Part shown: positions 10,578 to 23,344 of the stretch, piece after piece
How the letters are laid out: every line of letters begins with the position of its first letter
Numbering within the stretch: the first letter of the stretch is position 1
Assembly: GCA_963693315.1 (NCBI GenBank)
Contig: OY856186.1
Span: 280,126,220-280,190,219, forward strand
DNA length: 64,000 nt
Direction: 5' to 3'
Source of the DNA: Diogma glabrata
Taxonomy: Eukaryota; Arthropoda; Insecta; Diptera; Cylindrotomidae
Notes under the pieces: model-generated
Database searches by the model: none
What the model saw: the letters and a program-made list of their open reading frames with translations, nothing else
What the model was told of the DNA's origin: nothing
Made by a program: the position numbers and the translations under genes

Positions 10578-13500
10578 ATCTACGGGTCTGACTACCCTGC
10601 GTACTCCAGTCCCTGCCATTGACATATGAGTTAGCGTGAGATATCACATACCACTGGCAATGGCAGGAGATGTCATTAGCCAAGATGATATCTTAGGGTG
10701 CTGGCGGACGAACTTTAATTAGTCAACGGCAGCACTTCCAGTCTTAGCTGGGCAGCGTTCCGTAGCGGTACCGCTCATTAGCTCTTCCGAGGAATCGGAC
10801 CAACACGTAGTTATGTGTGGGCTTTGTGCCTCGATTTAGGTGGTGGGCGGTGCGTCTGGGGTGCGCTGCATCAGCTGGATTATTGGCATTTAGTTTTGTT
10901 TTGTTTTCTGTAAATTTCTCACAATTTGTTTTTCACTTATTATTTTGTTATTATTTCTTCATCTTATCATGAAATATTGGCATATGTCATATTTTGTAGT
11001 ATGATAGGATTTTTTACTTAGTTATGCATTTTAAAATAAAACATAAAAAAATAAAATAAACATTTTGATATATATATGGCAGTACAACCGAAAAAAAATA
11101 AGTCTGCAAGTGGTAAAGCAAATTTGCGCAATCCACCCGCCCATAAAGCGGCACGTCCACGGAATTTGCAGGGACAAAACATATATGAATCAATAAAAAT
11201 TTTTAAAATACATGTTCAAAACATCTGCGGATTGAACGCTAACCATGACCACGTGCAACATCATCTTGAGCACGACAAACCGAACATTCTATTCCTTACA
11301 GAAACACAAGTTTCTGAAAATTTTCTCTTTATAGAATCGCTTAATTCCAAATATAGGCTCGAATCAGCTTTCAAACTCCATCAGGGCGTATGCGCATTCA
11401 TTCACGAGAGTGTTGCGTACACGCGCTTTCCAAATTTTGAACTACACGGTGACGGCTTCAATACAATGGTTTTAAAGATTTGTCTTCCAGAAATGACCTT
11501 TTTTTACAATAGCTTTATACCGGTCCCCCAACAAACGTAACTCAAACTTTTTCAATATACTGACAAAAATTGTGGACGAGATTAGAGCAAAGTCCCCTAA
11601 TTGTGAAGTTATCGTTACCGGTGACTTCAACGTCCACAACAAATCATGGTTGGAATTCTCCAAATCGACCGACGATGTTGACAATAGTGGAAAACTGGCA
11701 GAAATTTTTACCGCGTCTCAGGGCCTATTCCAAATTGTTAAAAGCCCGACCTTCACTCCCCGTAATGGCGGTGATAATAGTTTTCTTTTAGATCTCTATC
11801 TTACCACAATGCCAGATATTACGAGTGTCGATGTCGCGAAAGGTAGTATTGGAAATTCTGATCATTATTTAATCTCATCAGTTATCAAAACTGATTTACT
11901 TAAAACTACAACTCCCAAACCCCGTAAAATATTTCACTACTCAAAAATGGATAAGAGTGGTCTTCAAAATTTTTTCCATGGTTTCCCTTTCGACCGTCAT
12001 TGCTTTTACACTGACAATGTAAATGTTTCTGCTCAAAACTTTACAGAAACCATCCAATTTGCTATCAATAAATTTGTCCCTTTCTCCATAGTAAAACCCA
12101 AACAAAAATACTTGTATTCGAAAGCTGCCAAAACGGCACTTAGAAACAAACGTAGATCATTTAATATTTGGATTCATAACAAAACTCCCACTAATCGATC
12201 CCAATATCTAAGGGCCAACATATCTAATCAGATTATCTCAAACGAAAAGTCCGAAATTGACAGAGCGAAAAGCCTCAAAACTTACGTCTATGTCTGTTTC
12301 TGACAAGAGTTTCTACAGTGCCATCAATTCTTTAAATTCTGGTACAAAATTTTCTATTCCCCCTATTATTGATGGTGATTTAATCGTCAATGATCCCGCA
12401 AGAAAAGCTAACTTGTTCGCTGAACGCTTTGCTCTGAACTCCACTGTTTTGGAAACTCCTAAAGAAATACCCCAAATCCAGTCTTCAGGAGTTAATATGA
12501 ATGAACTTCACTTCAAACCCAAAATAGTCGCTAAACTTTTAAAGGGGTTAAACATCAACAAAGCATCAGGAATGGACAATATTCCACCCATTATTTTAAA
12601 AACCTTTTCCAAAGAACTTGCACCAACTTTAACTAAAATATTCTACCAATCCTACAAATCTGGTATATTTCCCTCGTGCTGGAAGTTGGCAAATGTCCAG
12701 CCTGTCCCCAAAAAGGGACCAAAATCCGATATCTCAAATTATAGGCCAATAGCTTTACTATCGGTCCTATCCAAAGTCTATGAGCATTATATTAATACAC
12801 ATATTTCAAAATTTCTGGAAGAAAATAATTTGATATCCGACAGCCAATACGGTTTTCGAAACAAAAGATCAACTACCGATCTATTAAACTATGTAGCGCA
12901 TTGTTGGAACAGCATACTTGATAAAGGTGGTGAAACATACGTTATCGCTTTAGACATCTCCAAGGCATTCGATCGAGTCTGGCATGCCAACTTAATCAAC
13001 AAGCTCGTTGCGTACGGTTTTCATCCCAATGTTGTGAAGCTGATTCAAAATTTTCTGTCCAACCGATACATTTCGGTAACCTTAGGCGGATTTTCTTCTG
13101 AGTCTAAACTAATTAACGCTGGTGTACCCCAAGGCTCAGTATTGTCCCCAACCCTATTTTTGATTTATATCAACGAATTGTTGAAAATCACCAGTAATCC
13201 AATAAATAGTTTTGCAGATGATAGTACTCTGCACAAGTCGTTCGAGCAGCTTCCTTCAAAAGGTAAAATGCACGAACGAATTATTCCTGCCGGGAGAGAC
13301 GCTGCCATAAACTTGAACAAAGACCTGAATAAAGTCGCCGACTGGGGTGACCAAAACCTTGTCAATTTCAAATCCACCAAAACACAGCTGTTGATTGTTT
13401 CCAGATCAAAGACCGAGTTCCCCAAAGATATTTTATTTAGTATGTGTAATGAACCAATAGGTGAATGTAAAAGCATTCGTTTATTGGGTGTCACAGTTTC

Positions 13501-14174
13501 AAATGACCTACTCTGGAACGATCATGTAATGGCGATGGCAAAAAGCGCGTCTAAAAAACTCGGCCTCCTAAATAGATGCAAAAAATTTTTTACTACATAC
13601 CAATTGCTCCATGTTTATAAGTCCTATATTCGTCCCTGTATGGAGTACTGCTGTCAAGTTTGGGGTGCTGCCTCTGTTTCCATCTTGGCCCTCTTGGACT
13701 CTGTTCAAAAGCGAGCTATACGAATTGTGGGTGATCGAACTTTGACATCAAAACTTGATTCCCTACAACATCGTCGCACTGTTGCTGACCTCGTTGTTTT
13801 TTACAAATATCGTCATCAGCAGTGCTCAGATGAAATCAGCGGCATCATGCCTCAAACTTATTCTTACCCCCGTTCAACTCGGCAATCGGCTGCCGCAACC
13901 AGTGAAACGGTAAAGATCCCGCGCTGTCATACTGGCAGATCGCAGAGAGACTTCTTTGTCCGAACTGCGTACAAATGGAATAGTTTGCCGGAACACTTAG
14001 TATCAGGTGGCTTCAACCCACAGATGTTTAAAAAAAGCGTTAATCTACACCTTAGAACGCCAGTTGTTGTGGGACCCAGGTCTAGACCTAGGTCTTAAAA
14101 GGTATTTATGTGTTGTTGTGACACATATTCTAAACCCTATTACACAACACATTTTATTAAAAAAAAAAAAAAAT
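10578..14174 (+). mobile_element. LINE family A, nearly full-length copy
   Basis: The copy has a 5' UTR (10578-11075), an endonuclease-RT coding region (11076-14098) and a short 3' UTR ending in A(14) at about 14161-14174. The 5' UTR is recognised because its blocks recur at 1210-1700 on minus and 34905-35340 on +. No separate gag-like ORF1 lies between the 5' UTR and the endonuclease, so the architecture appears to be a single ORF. The broad group is an apurinic-endonuclease LINE; I could not fix the clade by eye. Confidence 0.8.
11076..14098 (+). pseudogene. LINE A endonuclease/reverse transcriptase with two frameshifts
   Basis: Three consecutive open segments in different frames (11076-11540, about 11512-12303 and 12257-14098) together give one protein of about 1000 aa. 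The endonuclease part shows HVQNICGLNAN, PNILFLTET, GDFNVHNKSW and a DHYLIS motif. The RT part shows IILKTFSKELAP, NYRPIALLSVLSKVYE, QYGFR..RST, ALDISKAFD, NAGVPQGSVLSP and the catalytic box SFADDSTLH. The C terminus has the usual RP.MEYC..VWG segment. The first break is at about 11500-11511, because the ALYRSPN segment is already in the second frame; the next is at about 12275-12300. The aspartates of the FADD box are intact. The copy is dead as it stands but young enough that each segment is clean. Confidence 0.85.
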
Positions 14175-14189
14175 AATGGATGTTCATAT

Positions 14190-14765
14190 GTGGTTATTGC
14201 TGCCTGGTTTGTAATACAACAGTCTATGCGAGTCTATCTCCATTATTGTTCCGAGTTGATTCAAGCGCAAGCTTGCGCATAGCTGAGTGCATTCTGGTGC
14301 TATCGGTTCCAATTTTGGCATTGCAGTCTCCTTGAACAACTTTAATGTCGTTTCGATGTGCGCTAGATATTATTGCTTGTTGTTGCTCATAGAATTCATC
14401 TTTTGTTGTGTCTGTCTAGCTTTTGCAGTAAGTGCATAGCACTGCATGATGGTTGTGTTTTTGATTTTGGATTGAAATCGAGCTGTGATTGTTTTGCTAT
14501 TTATTGGCTTCTATATCCAAGTAGTGGATTCTTAGCTTTTGGTGTTATTAATATTGCTACGCCTTGTTATTGTGTGTTGGACTTTCCATAGAACTATCAA
14601 GTTACTACAAATTCCATCCTACTTCACTGAGTCCTAATATCTAGATCTTATATTCTGCCATTATCTTCCCAACTTGTGCTACTCTTGATAATTCTGTTAG
14701 ACTTCTGACGCTCTAGTTTCCTATTCGTGTCCAGGTACGATAGCCAATGGTCTATATTTATTGTT
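14190..14765 (-). pseudogene. RTE-type endonuclease fragment
   Basis: Read on minus, broken frames give LDTNRKLERQKS, then a GVAILITPKAK..LLGY segment, AMHLLQKLDRHNK and a DLNA-like region. This is the order found in RTE-clade endonucleases. Many stops interrupt it and no RT follows. It lies directly after the poly(A) of LINE A. Confidence 0.5.
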
Positions 14766-15177
14766 TTACAGAGTGTTTGTTTCTTCTAGGGACGATTATA
14801 TGAACGCGAATAGAAGATATATCCAAAGAAAATAAACTAAATGGTATGCTATTGCGCATCTCATCGCAAAAAATTTAAAAATCGTGACGTCACGCAATGA
14901 GCACTAAATTGTAATACGCGCGAATAAGTATAACTAATAAATTTATATATATGTATTATTTAAATATAACTAACGTTATTTAGTTTATTGAAAAAAGGTT
15001 TTTATTTAAATATAATTTAGTTTATTAGGCAATCGTGTCAATTAATAATTATGAAAAATCGATTAATATGATTGTGTAGAAACTAGAATGGTGTTTCAAC
15101 AAGTTTGAAAATATAGTATTTTATTATTTCTTTATTATTTCTTTATTATAATTATCAATTAATTTACAGTAAAATTA

Positions 15178-16660
15178 ATGGTCATTGGGTTAATAGTTGA
15201 AAATTTGGAAGAAAATAACATGCCACTTTTATGTGAATCTGAATCATCTCAGATAATTGAATATCGGACTTTAAATAAAGTTATGACAAATTTATCACTC
15301 GAAATTATATTATTACTTCTAATTCAATTATATTTCAGCAGAAATAAAATCGATAGTCTAATCTTGAAGGAAGAGAACTAATATCTTCAATTATTGAAAT
15401 TAAAAAACTTGCAAATTCTAATAAACCATCGAAATGGTCACCAGATGATAATTGGAATAATTATTCGGCTTGCTCCCACGCGTATCGCCGACACTTGGAA
15501 AAAAATGCATCCTCTGCCAGCTACGACTACTCTCCGTAGCTGGTGTGGCACGTTTAAAGTTGAACTCTTAAAGTCCTAACACTAACTAGCTTCGTGCATG
15601 TAGCTTTGATAAAAGAGCTTTAATTGTAAGCAGCCTGCTTTACAATTACCAGACTATTATTAAATTTAGCGGAATCTGCTAACCATTGTCGGTTACAGAA
15701 GTCTGCCAATGATGGAGAGAAAGTAAACGTTTTTGGTCATGTGTGATCTAATAAAACTCACAAGAAATAATTTTGTAGATCATGGTTTCGATATAGATGG
15801 GGGATTTGTAATGAATGGTGCCATTAAACGGTTTAAGATTTAGCATCGGTAGTAAAATTTCAATTAAAAGTCTTAAGACGTAATTCACGTTGTCAAAAAG
15901 TTTAAGCTATTAGCAAATGTGGCACATCAGGGTTCATCGAATCTGATTCCTGGATTAAATGCTCTCAATTCCTTAAATCTTTAAGAATCTTTCTATTTGA
16001 TTTAAAAATATATTTTACAATAATAATAATACGTAATTCCTCTTAAGGTCGAGACCCCACACAGTCACAGTAAAAGAATGCAGAGAGAACTCTTTATCCG
16101 TAAAAATGGAAAGATTTAATCGAATCAATCCGAAATGAAGAGAGCATATCGTGTGGGAGTAATACCTAAATAGATGACACCCCTTGTCTAGACAAGGTAG
16201 CAATTTTAAACAGCATTTGTTTGAGAACAGTTACAACAAATGCGTTCGAAAATTTAAGACCTGCATTTGAAAATATACAACCATTGAAGTACGATGGTCT
16301 GGAATATTTGGTAGGCTACCTATTATTTACATTGAAAGATTCAAGTTTAATAATTGATCATTCTCATGATAAGTGTTGTACTTGGAATAACCGTTTTACA
16401 GAAAGAGGCCTTAAAAATCTATACCACAAGTGAGGCTGAAGATGGAGCAGCTTGAAGCAATGTTTAACGACGTGAATAAAAATTCATTGCTTATAAGAAA
16501 CAATAATACAAAAAATTTGATAGACCTTTTGAAAGATGTAGACTGCGATGAGAAAACTAAAACCATTTTCTTCAGGTTTACAATGTATACTTTCGAATGA
16601 ACGACTTAAATGAAACAATTCTGGACATAACAACCATAAAAATAAAATTAAATGAAATGG
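15178..16660 (+). pseudogene. Decayed P-element/THAP9-like transposase
   Basis: Broken frames retain landmarks of the P superfamily in the right order. At about 15430-15590 there is KWSPD followed by SACSHAYR and LPLPATTTLRSWCGTF, the region between the DNA-binding part and the catalytic core. At about 16230-16440 there is DGLEYLVGYL and TWNNRFTERGLKNL, the C-terminal GYI segment and the RGGL segment. At about 16540-16640 there is KTKTIFFR..YFRMNDLN, the conserved end. No THAP zinc finger was found upstream. Stops and frameshifts occur throughout, and part of the catalytic core between 15600 and 16200 is unreadable. The assignment rests on remembered family patterns. Confidence 0.55.
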
Positions 16661-16902
16661 TCCATTAAATTATATTTTTGGCCAATGCACTTCAAACCCT
16701 TTAAATAAACCCTCTTATTAATATTTTAATTTATTATCAATATTTATAATTAAAATTCTTAAAACAAATCAAAAGTATTTTAATAATCAGAATAAATCAG
16801 ATTTTATATATATCTCATTCTTATATGAGTTTATCTAATTAACGCGCATTTTTCCATTTACATAATATATGTATCATATATTTCAAAAAATAAATTTATT
16901 TA

Positions 16903-17137
16903 TGCAAGAGTTTAGAAAGAAATTATACCAACCTCACAGAATAAAATATATGGTTGAAATAATATGTAGTGTAAATCAAGCCTTACTTTGCTCTGATGTC
17001 ACATTGTTGTAGTACATGGTAGATTGTTGTTGATTGTCGCCATTGTTATTAGTCTGAAATAAAAAAGAAATCATGTGTTATAAATATAGATAAAAGGTAA
17101 TAAATATTGAATTGAAAGAATCACGAAGGGTGTTTTT
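16903..17137 (+). repeat. 5' LTR of gypsy A
   Basis: It starts TGCAAGAGTTTAG and ends GGGTGTTTTT. It matches the 3' LTR over its whole length, except for an 11-bp shorter ATTAAATAAGT region and a few substitutions. Confidence 0.85.
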
Positions 17138-17300
17138 AGATCAGAAGTGGGATGAACAACGGTGAACAGCAATAGATAATTCAAATATAGAAAGATAATT
17201 ATATATTACTATACGAATGAAAAACGTGCATGTTAGTTCGGCGGAAGGAATAGAAGGAAAATTGGAACCAGTAAACGAACGAAGGAAAATTACCGTCCCA

Positions 17301-17702
17301 ATTAACAATATCTGAAACTTAACCGGAAAGCAAGTAAATTTTTCAATTAACGATATAAATCAAGTGAAAAAATGAACGTAGAGGAATTAAGAAAACAATT
17401 AAGAGCACGCGGAATGAGGTAAGGGAAACGTACCAAACTAATGGAAAGATTGCTGAATGACACGTTAACGAGAGGGAATGACGAAAGCATAAATTACGAG
17501 AATTAACAATACCTGAAACTTAACCGGAAAGCAAGTAAATTTTTCAATTAACGATATAAATCAAGTGAAAAAATGAACGTAGAGGAATTAAGAAAACAAT
17601 TAAGAGCACGCGGAATGAGGTAAGGGAAACGTACCAAACTAATGGAAAGATTGCTGAATGACACGTTAACGAGAGGGAATGACGAAAGCATAAACTACGA
17701 GC
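17301..17702 (+). repeat. 201-bp tandem duplication over the gag start of gypsy A
   Basis: The unit from ATTAACAATA.CTGAAACTTAACC through GACGAAAGCATAAA.TACGAG is present twice with a 201-bp period (17301 and 17502). Both copies carry the start MNVEELRKQLRARGMR and the same in-frame TAA directly after it, so that stop predates the duplication. Confidence 0.85.
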
Positions 17703-20420
17703 AGCAAGGGGGCTCAGAAGGGGCAATTATGTCAACAACGAATGTCAATAGTTATGTAACGCGTTTTACAATAAGGGATATAATTGAAATATTATCTGAT
17801 TTCAATCCATCGGATTCAACACAACTAAATTCAGTCCAGTGGGTGGAACGAGTGGAAGGAAAGATACTCATTTGTTAGACGAGAAGTTGGTAATTTTGGC
17901 AGAAAAGAATAAAATGCAAAGTTATGCAAGTAAGTGGTATGAGCAATTCGTAGATAAAGATACAGATTGGGAAAGCTTTACTAATTCATTTAAAGGTAAC
18001 TTCAAGTCCTACTGTAGTCAGATGGATATACATGCGACGCTACGTAATAAAGTAAAGAGAAAAAATCAGAGTCTTATGAACTATTTTTTTGAAATGTTAG
18101 CAGTGGCAAAACATCGAGTGGAAGAAGATTCCGTAATAATATATGTAATTAGAGGAATGAACGAAGACAAATTAAGTTCTTCGCTGAAAACTACATTTAT
18201 CGACAATATAGAAGAATTAAAAAAACGAATTGAGTGGTTCATACAAATGGAAGGAGATGGTATTGAACGGGGGAGAGCTTATCCAACACATGATAGGAGA
18301 GCAGAAAGTCAACAGTTTAAAGGGGTAAAAAAAACAACAATTATAAAGAAACGAGAAAGACAGCATTTGAAATACGAAGAGCGACAGAATGTTACAATTG
18401 CTTTCAAACGGGGCACATTGCGATAAACTGTCCTTAACCAACTAGGAAGCCTATATGTGATAGGTGTAAGAAAATGTGCCAAACGAAGGAGCAATGTCAA
18501 GTACGATTGACAAATACGGAAGAAGGTAATAACAGAATTTTTTGTGTGGATAACAAAGCTCAGACGAAGGATGACAACAATCAACAAATATTGAGAGATA
18601 TAGAAGCAGATGAAAGTAGTAAAGTGGAAGTCAAAATAAACAGGGAAAGTAAGCTGCTACCAATCAAGGCACTATTAGACTCCGGTAGTGGGGTAAGTTT
18701 AATTAAGGAAATCATTTTTAAAGATTTGGAAAATAAATTTATGTTCAATAAAAATAACTTAAAAAGTAAGATTCAAGGCATTAATGAATCAATAGTAGAA
18801 ATATTAGGAAAATATAATACCAGTTTAATTATTAACGATAATTTATATAAAATAACCCTTTTAATTGTACCAAACGAAACGATGAACTTCGATCTGATAT
18901 TGGGTCGCGATTTTTTGTTAGAGAATCAGATTACGATTGTAAAAATATCTGAGACGCGAACGCATATGGAAGAGGAATGTTCGGTCGAATTCAGACTCGA
19001 CTTAATGAATGACGTAGCGAGGTTTGACGAAAGTGTTTTAGTTATGGAAACTACAGAATTAGACTTAGGAGATTCTAACGAGACAGTCGAAGATAGGAGA
19101 AAAATAGTGAACATTTATAAACAATATTTGGAAAGGGTAGAAAAACGGACCGAACCGAAGGTAGAGTACGAAGTTGAGATAAAAATAAAAGAGAACAAAG
19201 TATTTAGGGTAAATCCTAGGCGATATAGTCACTTTGAGAAGCAAGAAGTACATAAAATGAAGGAACAAATAGAGAAAGAACAACTGAAAGGTTATGAAAT
19301 ACGAGACGAGGTAGCATATAAGAAGGAAAAAGAGACTACAATTATATATACCCGACAAAATGGTGGACCTATAATTTACAAGTTCCATAACGAGATGGGA
19401 CATTTTAGTTCTGATAAGGTTTGTGACTTAATAAGGCGAAAATTCCATTTTCCGTACATGCAGGAGCGCGTGATAGAACACATTAAAAGGTGTATATTTT
19501 GTATAGTCTATAATCCTAAAATAAAAACGGAGGAGACATTTATGAAGTGTATTCAGAAGGTGGAAGTACCATTCGATTCTCTTTATATCGATCATTTAGG
19601 ACCGCCGCCAGTCTGACCAGTTACAAAGAAGAAAAACTTGTACATATTTTCAGTAGTAGATTCATTTACAAAATATATAAAGTTGTACCCAACAATAACA
19701 ACTAACACGAAAGAAGTGATCAAACATCTGAAAAATTATTTCAGTAATTACAGTATACCAAGGAGGATAATATCCGACAGAGGGGCTGTATTTACGTCGA
19801 AAGATTTTGCAAGGTTTATGAACCTGGAGGAAATAAAACATGTTCAGATAGCGATGGCTTCACCTAATTTCAATGGACAGGAGGAAAGGTACAACCGTAC
19901 TTTGGTTCCCTTTCTTTCTAAATTGGTATACGAAAGAGATGAGGAATGGGATAGATTACTAGTCGAGACGGAGTTTTGTTTGAATAACCCCAAAAATAAG
20001 TCGATGAATGAGATTCCGACAAAATTTTTTTTTGGGGTAACGCAGAAGGGAAAGGACGATCTAAGAGAAATGGAAGAAGGAAAAGAAGGACAGGAATTGC
20101 AGGAGATGCGAGCAAGGGCGAAAATTTCAATAGTCAAACAGCAAGACTATAATAAAGCATATCACGACGCGAGCGTAAGAAAACAAGTTGGGTTTAGTGA
20201 AGGGGATCTGGTTATGTTGAGCGAAAGAGGTCCGACGAAAAATAACCATAAACTAAGACCAAAGTTTAAAGGTCCCTACATCATAGAAAAGGTTTTAGAT
20301 CTAGACAGGTACATAGTAAGATATATTCCAGGGTTTCAGGTATCAGGTAGAAGTTTTGAAGGAGTGTATGATTCTAGGAACATGAGATTTTATTCCACAA
20401 TCAAGAAAGATTCACGGTAA
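17574..20420 (+). pseudogene. Gypsy A gag-pol relic: SAP-like Gag, CCHC, protease, integrase; RT deleted
   Basis: The start MNVEELRKQLRARGMR then (after a TAA) GKRTKLMERLLND fits an SAP domain. The Gag core follows (17642-18426, frameshift near 17860) with WYEQF..KDTDWESF. A perfect CCHC box CYNCFQTGHIAINC lies at about 18390-18425. Protease (18474 onward) has ALLDSGSGVSLI and LILGRDFL. At about 19200-19340 the frame runs from the usual RT entry (NPRRYSHFEKQEVHKM) directly into the integrase zinc-finger region (HNEMGHFSSDKV). The palm domain and RNase H are missing without loss of frame. Integrase continues through DSLYIDHLGP, a TGA at 19614, then ISDRGAVFTS and NFNGQEERYNR, so the DDE residues are present. 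Confidence 0.8.
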
Positions 20421-20694
20421 ACAAGAATGAATTGGGCACTGAACGTAACGATCCTTATGATATAGAATATTACGAGTATGTCGATGTTGAATATTTAGAA
20501 CCCGAATATCAGATTGAGTATTTGAAAGAAACATTAAAAAAAAAAAACAATAGTGTTCATAAGAAATAAATTTTTTAATTAAATGATAGTAAGTTATGAA
20601 AACGATACCCAAAAATTTTGTAATATAATTTTAAGTAATTTTGTTAGTTATTAAATATCTAGCGAGGACGCTAGAAGAGTCAGGATGGACGATC

Positions 20695-20940
20695 TGTAAG
20701 AGTTTAGAATGAAATTATACCAACCTTACAGAATAAAATATATGGTTGAAATAATATGTAGTGTAAATCAGGCTTTACTTTGCTCTGATGTCACATTGTT
20801 GTAGTACATGGTAGATTGTTGTTGATTGTCGCCATTGTTATTAGTCTGAAATAAAAAAGAAATCATGTATTAAATAAGTGTTATAAATATAGATAAAAGG
20901 TAATAAATATTGAATTAAAAGAATCACGAAGGGTGTTTTT
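20695..20940 (+). repeat. 3' LTR of gypsy A
   Basis: It starts TGTAAGAGTTTAG and ends GGGTGTTTTT. It is 246 bp against 235 bp in the 5' copy because of one 11-bp insertion. A few substitutions indicate moderate age. Confidence 0.85.
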
Positions 20941-21396
20941 ATTTAATTTTTATCCTTTATTTAAAACAAAATATTTTATTAAAATTAAATTTTTGTTTTT
21001 TTGGTTTTGGAGTGCGGTAAAATCACTATAGTATAACAAATTGGTTTCTGTATATAGTTGCAAGGGCCTTTTTGATTTTACAATTAAAAAACTATTTTCC
21101 AAAATTAAAAACAAATATATTTTTATTTTATATTAAATATATATTTGAATCCAACTTCTAAAAAACAATTTTAATTTTATTATTTCTCTTACACGTGTTT
21201 CAATCTTTCGATTATCCTCGGAGAGAAAATATTTACAACTAAATCTAAAAATTCCCTTCCTTGACAACGAAACTTCCGTAAGCTAATTAAATTAAAATAT
21301 TTTATTGTCAAAATAAAATTAAGTATGTAACGTTGTTTTCGACTTAAATTTTTTCCGTTGAAACGAAAATTAATCAACTCACTACGTGACGTCATG

Positions 21397-22949
21397 CGCA
21401 GAAAAAACCAAAATAGAAATTTTAAAAATCATACCTTAAGGTATCTTAAGGTAATCATACCTTGGATATATCAGCGTATATAATATAACATCGTTAATAT
21501 TATATGAATCACGATAGAAGAGCAATGCAGGGTGTGGATGCTCTTTACATAATTGACTTTTTCTCCCATTTCTACCTGTCCGAAATTAATTATAAATGAA
21601 TGTACATGAAATATATTAAAACTGATGCTGAGAAGTAAATAGTGAGAAAAATTATGTGAAATAAAATACATGTTGTATAGAGTTCATATAATAATTTTCT
21701 TTTTATTTTTATTCTAAGCTGTGTAATAAAAACAATATACATGTTGTATTAATAATATAAAATAATATAAAAGAAATTAAAAATATAAAATAAATTTACA
21801 TTTCATATTAACGGCTTATCTGAAAAATCCTAGTTTTAGCTGAATTAGAATATATTTTTGTGAGCAATGTTTTTTCATCTTTGGGTATGAACGCATGAAA
21901 TGATTGTGTACGTTTCATAGTTACAGCCTCTCTGTATCTTGCTTCTAGCCGTGACTTTATTTCTGTATAATAATTGGTAAAGAAATGGAATTTTTATTTG
22001 TTCATTGGCTATCTGTATATGGAATTTTATCGAAATCAGAGGGGGCAGGTCATATGCTAGAACAAATGCTGTTGCGATGACGTGAAATTGCTCAGAACTA
22101 AAAATGTATCAAAAGATTTTCTTCTATTCTCCCTATCTGCTGTTTTTCTTGTATAGAACAGTAGATAAAACAATTTGTTTTTTTTTCCTTGACATTCGCA
22201 TAGCAGGATAATTTTATTTTGAATTTGTGATTATTTTTGAATTTAAATTTGTGCGTTTCTAAAATTTGTTTCTTGATATAAATAAATAGTAAAATAAATA
22301 ATATTTTCAATATAATTTTAATATAAGTAATTTAAGTTTTTAAATATTTTTTTTAAATTTGTAATTAAATTTATTTAATAGAAAAGTAAAAGAAAAAGTA
22401 TTGCCACTTATAAAAATACTGCTATAAAAATACAATAAAAACAAAATACAAAAAATTCTGGTTGTGTTATAACTTTCTTCATGGTAGCTTAACTTCATTG
22501 TAAGTGATGTTAAGACGACAACAATTCTTACGAGTTGTTGTTTGTTGCGAACGAATTCTCCTTCGGTCTAAAATTTATAACTTTACACCATTGGTACATA
22601 AATAACTATTATAGGAATTGAAAATAATTTTGTTTTATGAATTAATAGTATAATTATTGTACTTTATTATACTTTGTACTTTATTATAGTAAATCATTAA
22701 AAAAGAGAATAGTTTGTGTTAGAGAGCATTCATACTATGCTAGAGAGCATTCGTACACTCATACGTGTACATGAATCTTCTGTTATATCAATGACCTAAG
22801 ATTTAAGAGTTTGTATTAATAAGTGTTGACCTAAGATTTTTCATAACAGTTGTACCAAACATGTATTTCTAATAAAATTTAATATTATAATAGAGTGTAA
22901 TTGGTCAATTTTGATGCTTAAATATAAGTAAAAAATATTTAATAGAAAA
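21397..22949. other. AT-rich stretch without recognised genes
   Basis: No open frame here resembles a known family, and poly(A)/poly(T)-rich sequence dominates. I see nothing supportable. Confidence 0.5.
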
Positions 22950-22954
22950 GATCG

Positions 22955-23240
22955 ACAACCTGGTTTAGAAAAACTCGTTTGCTTTCTAATAACACAAAAT
23001 TTAAATTAACTTAAAGTTTCTGGTTGGTTGTAGATTAGACGTTCATCAACAATATTAAATTTATTTTTATCAAGTTCTACAAAAATGGATAGTAACACAA
23101 CAATAATTTCGAAGCAACAATGATTGTGCTAAAATAATACATTTTGTGTTCAAAGCCGGTTATATTACCGGTGTTATCTGTAGGTCATGTTTTAAATTAA
23201 AATAATCAAAGCAAGACTTATGAAATGATTAAATTATCAT
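22955..23240 (+). repeat. Short interspersed repeat family X, copy 1
   Basis: It shares ordered blocks with 59350-59620 on + and 35400-35665 on minus: TTAGAAAAA.TCGTTT.CTTTCTAATAAC, then ATGG.TA.AC.ACAACA, CAACAATGATTGTGCTAAA and TGTGTTCAAAGCCGGTT. It has no coding capacity. It could be a SINE or MITE; no TIR or poly(A) was identified. Confidence 0.65.
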
Positions 23241-23344
23241 CTCATTTATACATAGATATATTTTTTTCTCTTTTTTAGGTGGTAGAGGGAATCTTCATAG
23301 ACCTCACATGTGAACCTATAACAAACATTTAAGAGTGTCTGATT

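Larger units (their letters stand above)
16903..20940 (+). mobile_element. Ty3/gypsy element A, gag-PR-(RT/RH lost)-IN
   Basis: Two LTRs flank a 3.56-kb interior. The 5-bp word ATTTA stands immediately before (16898-16902) and after (20941-20945), a good target-site duplication. The interior encodes a Gag with an SAP-like start, a CCHC knuckle, aspartic protease and integrase. The reverse transcriptase and RNase H are absent. Confidence 0.85.
14883..21396 (+). mobile_element. P-superfamily relic split by a gypsy insertion
   Basis: Inverted ends TGACGTCACG.A.TGAG (14885-14901) and its complement (21378-21394) agree at 15 of 17 bases. They bracket a decayed P/THAP9-like transposase (15178-16660) and the later gypsy element at 16903-20940. 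No 8-bp target duplication is visible, so the ends remain a proposal. Confidence 0.45.
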
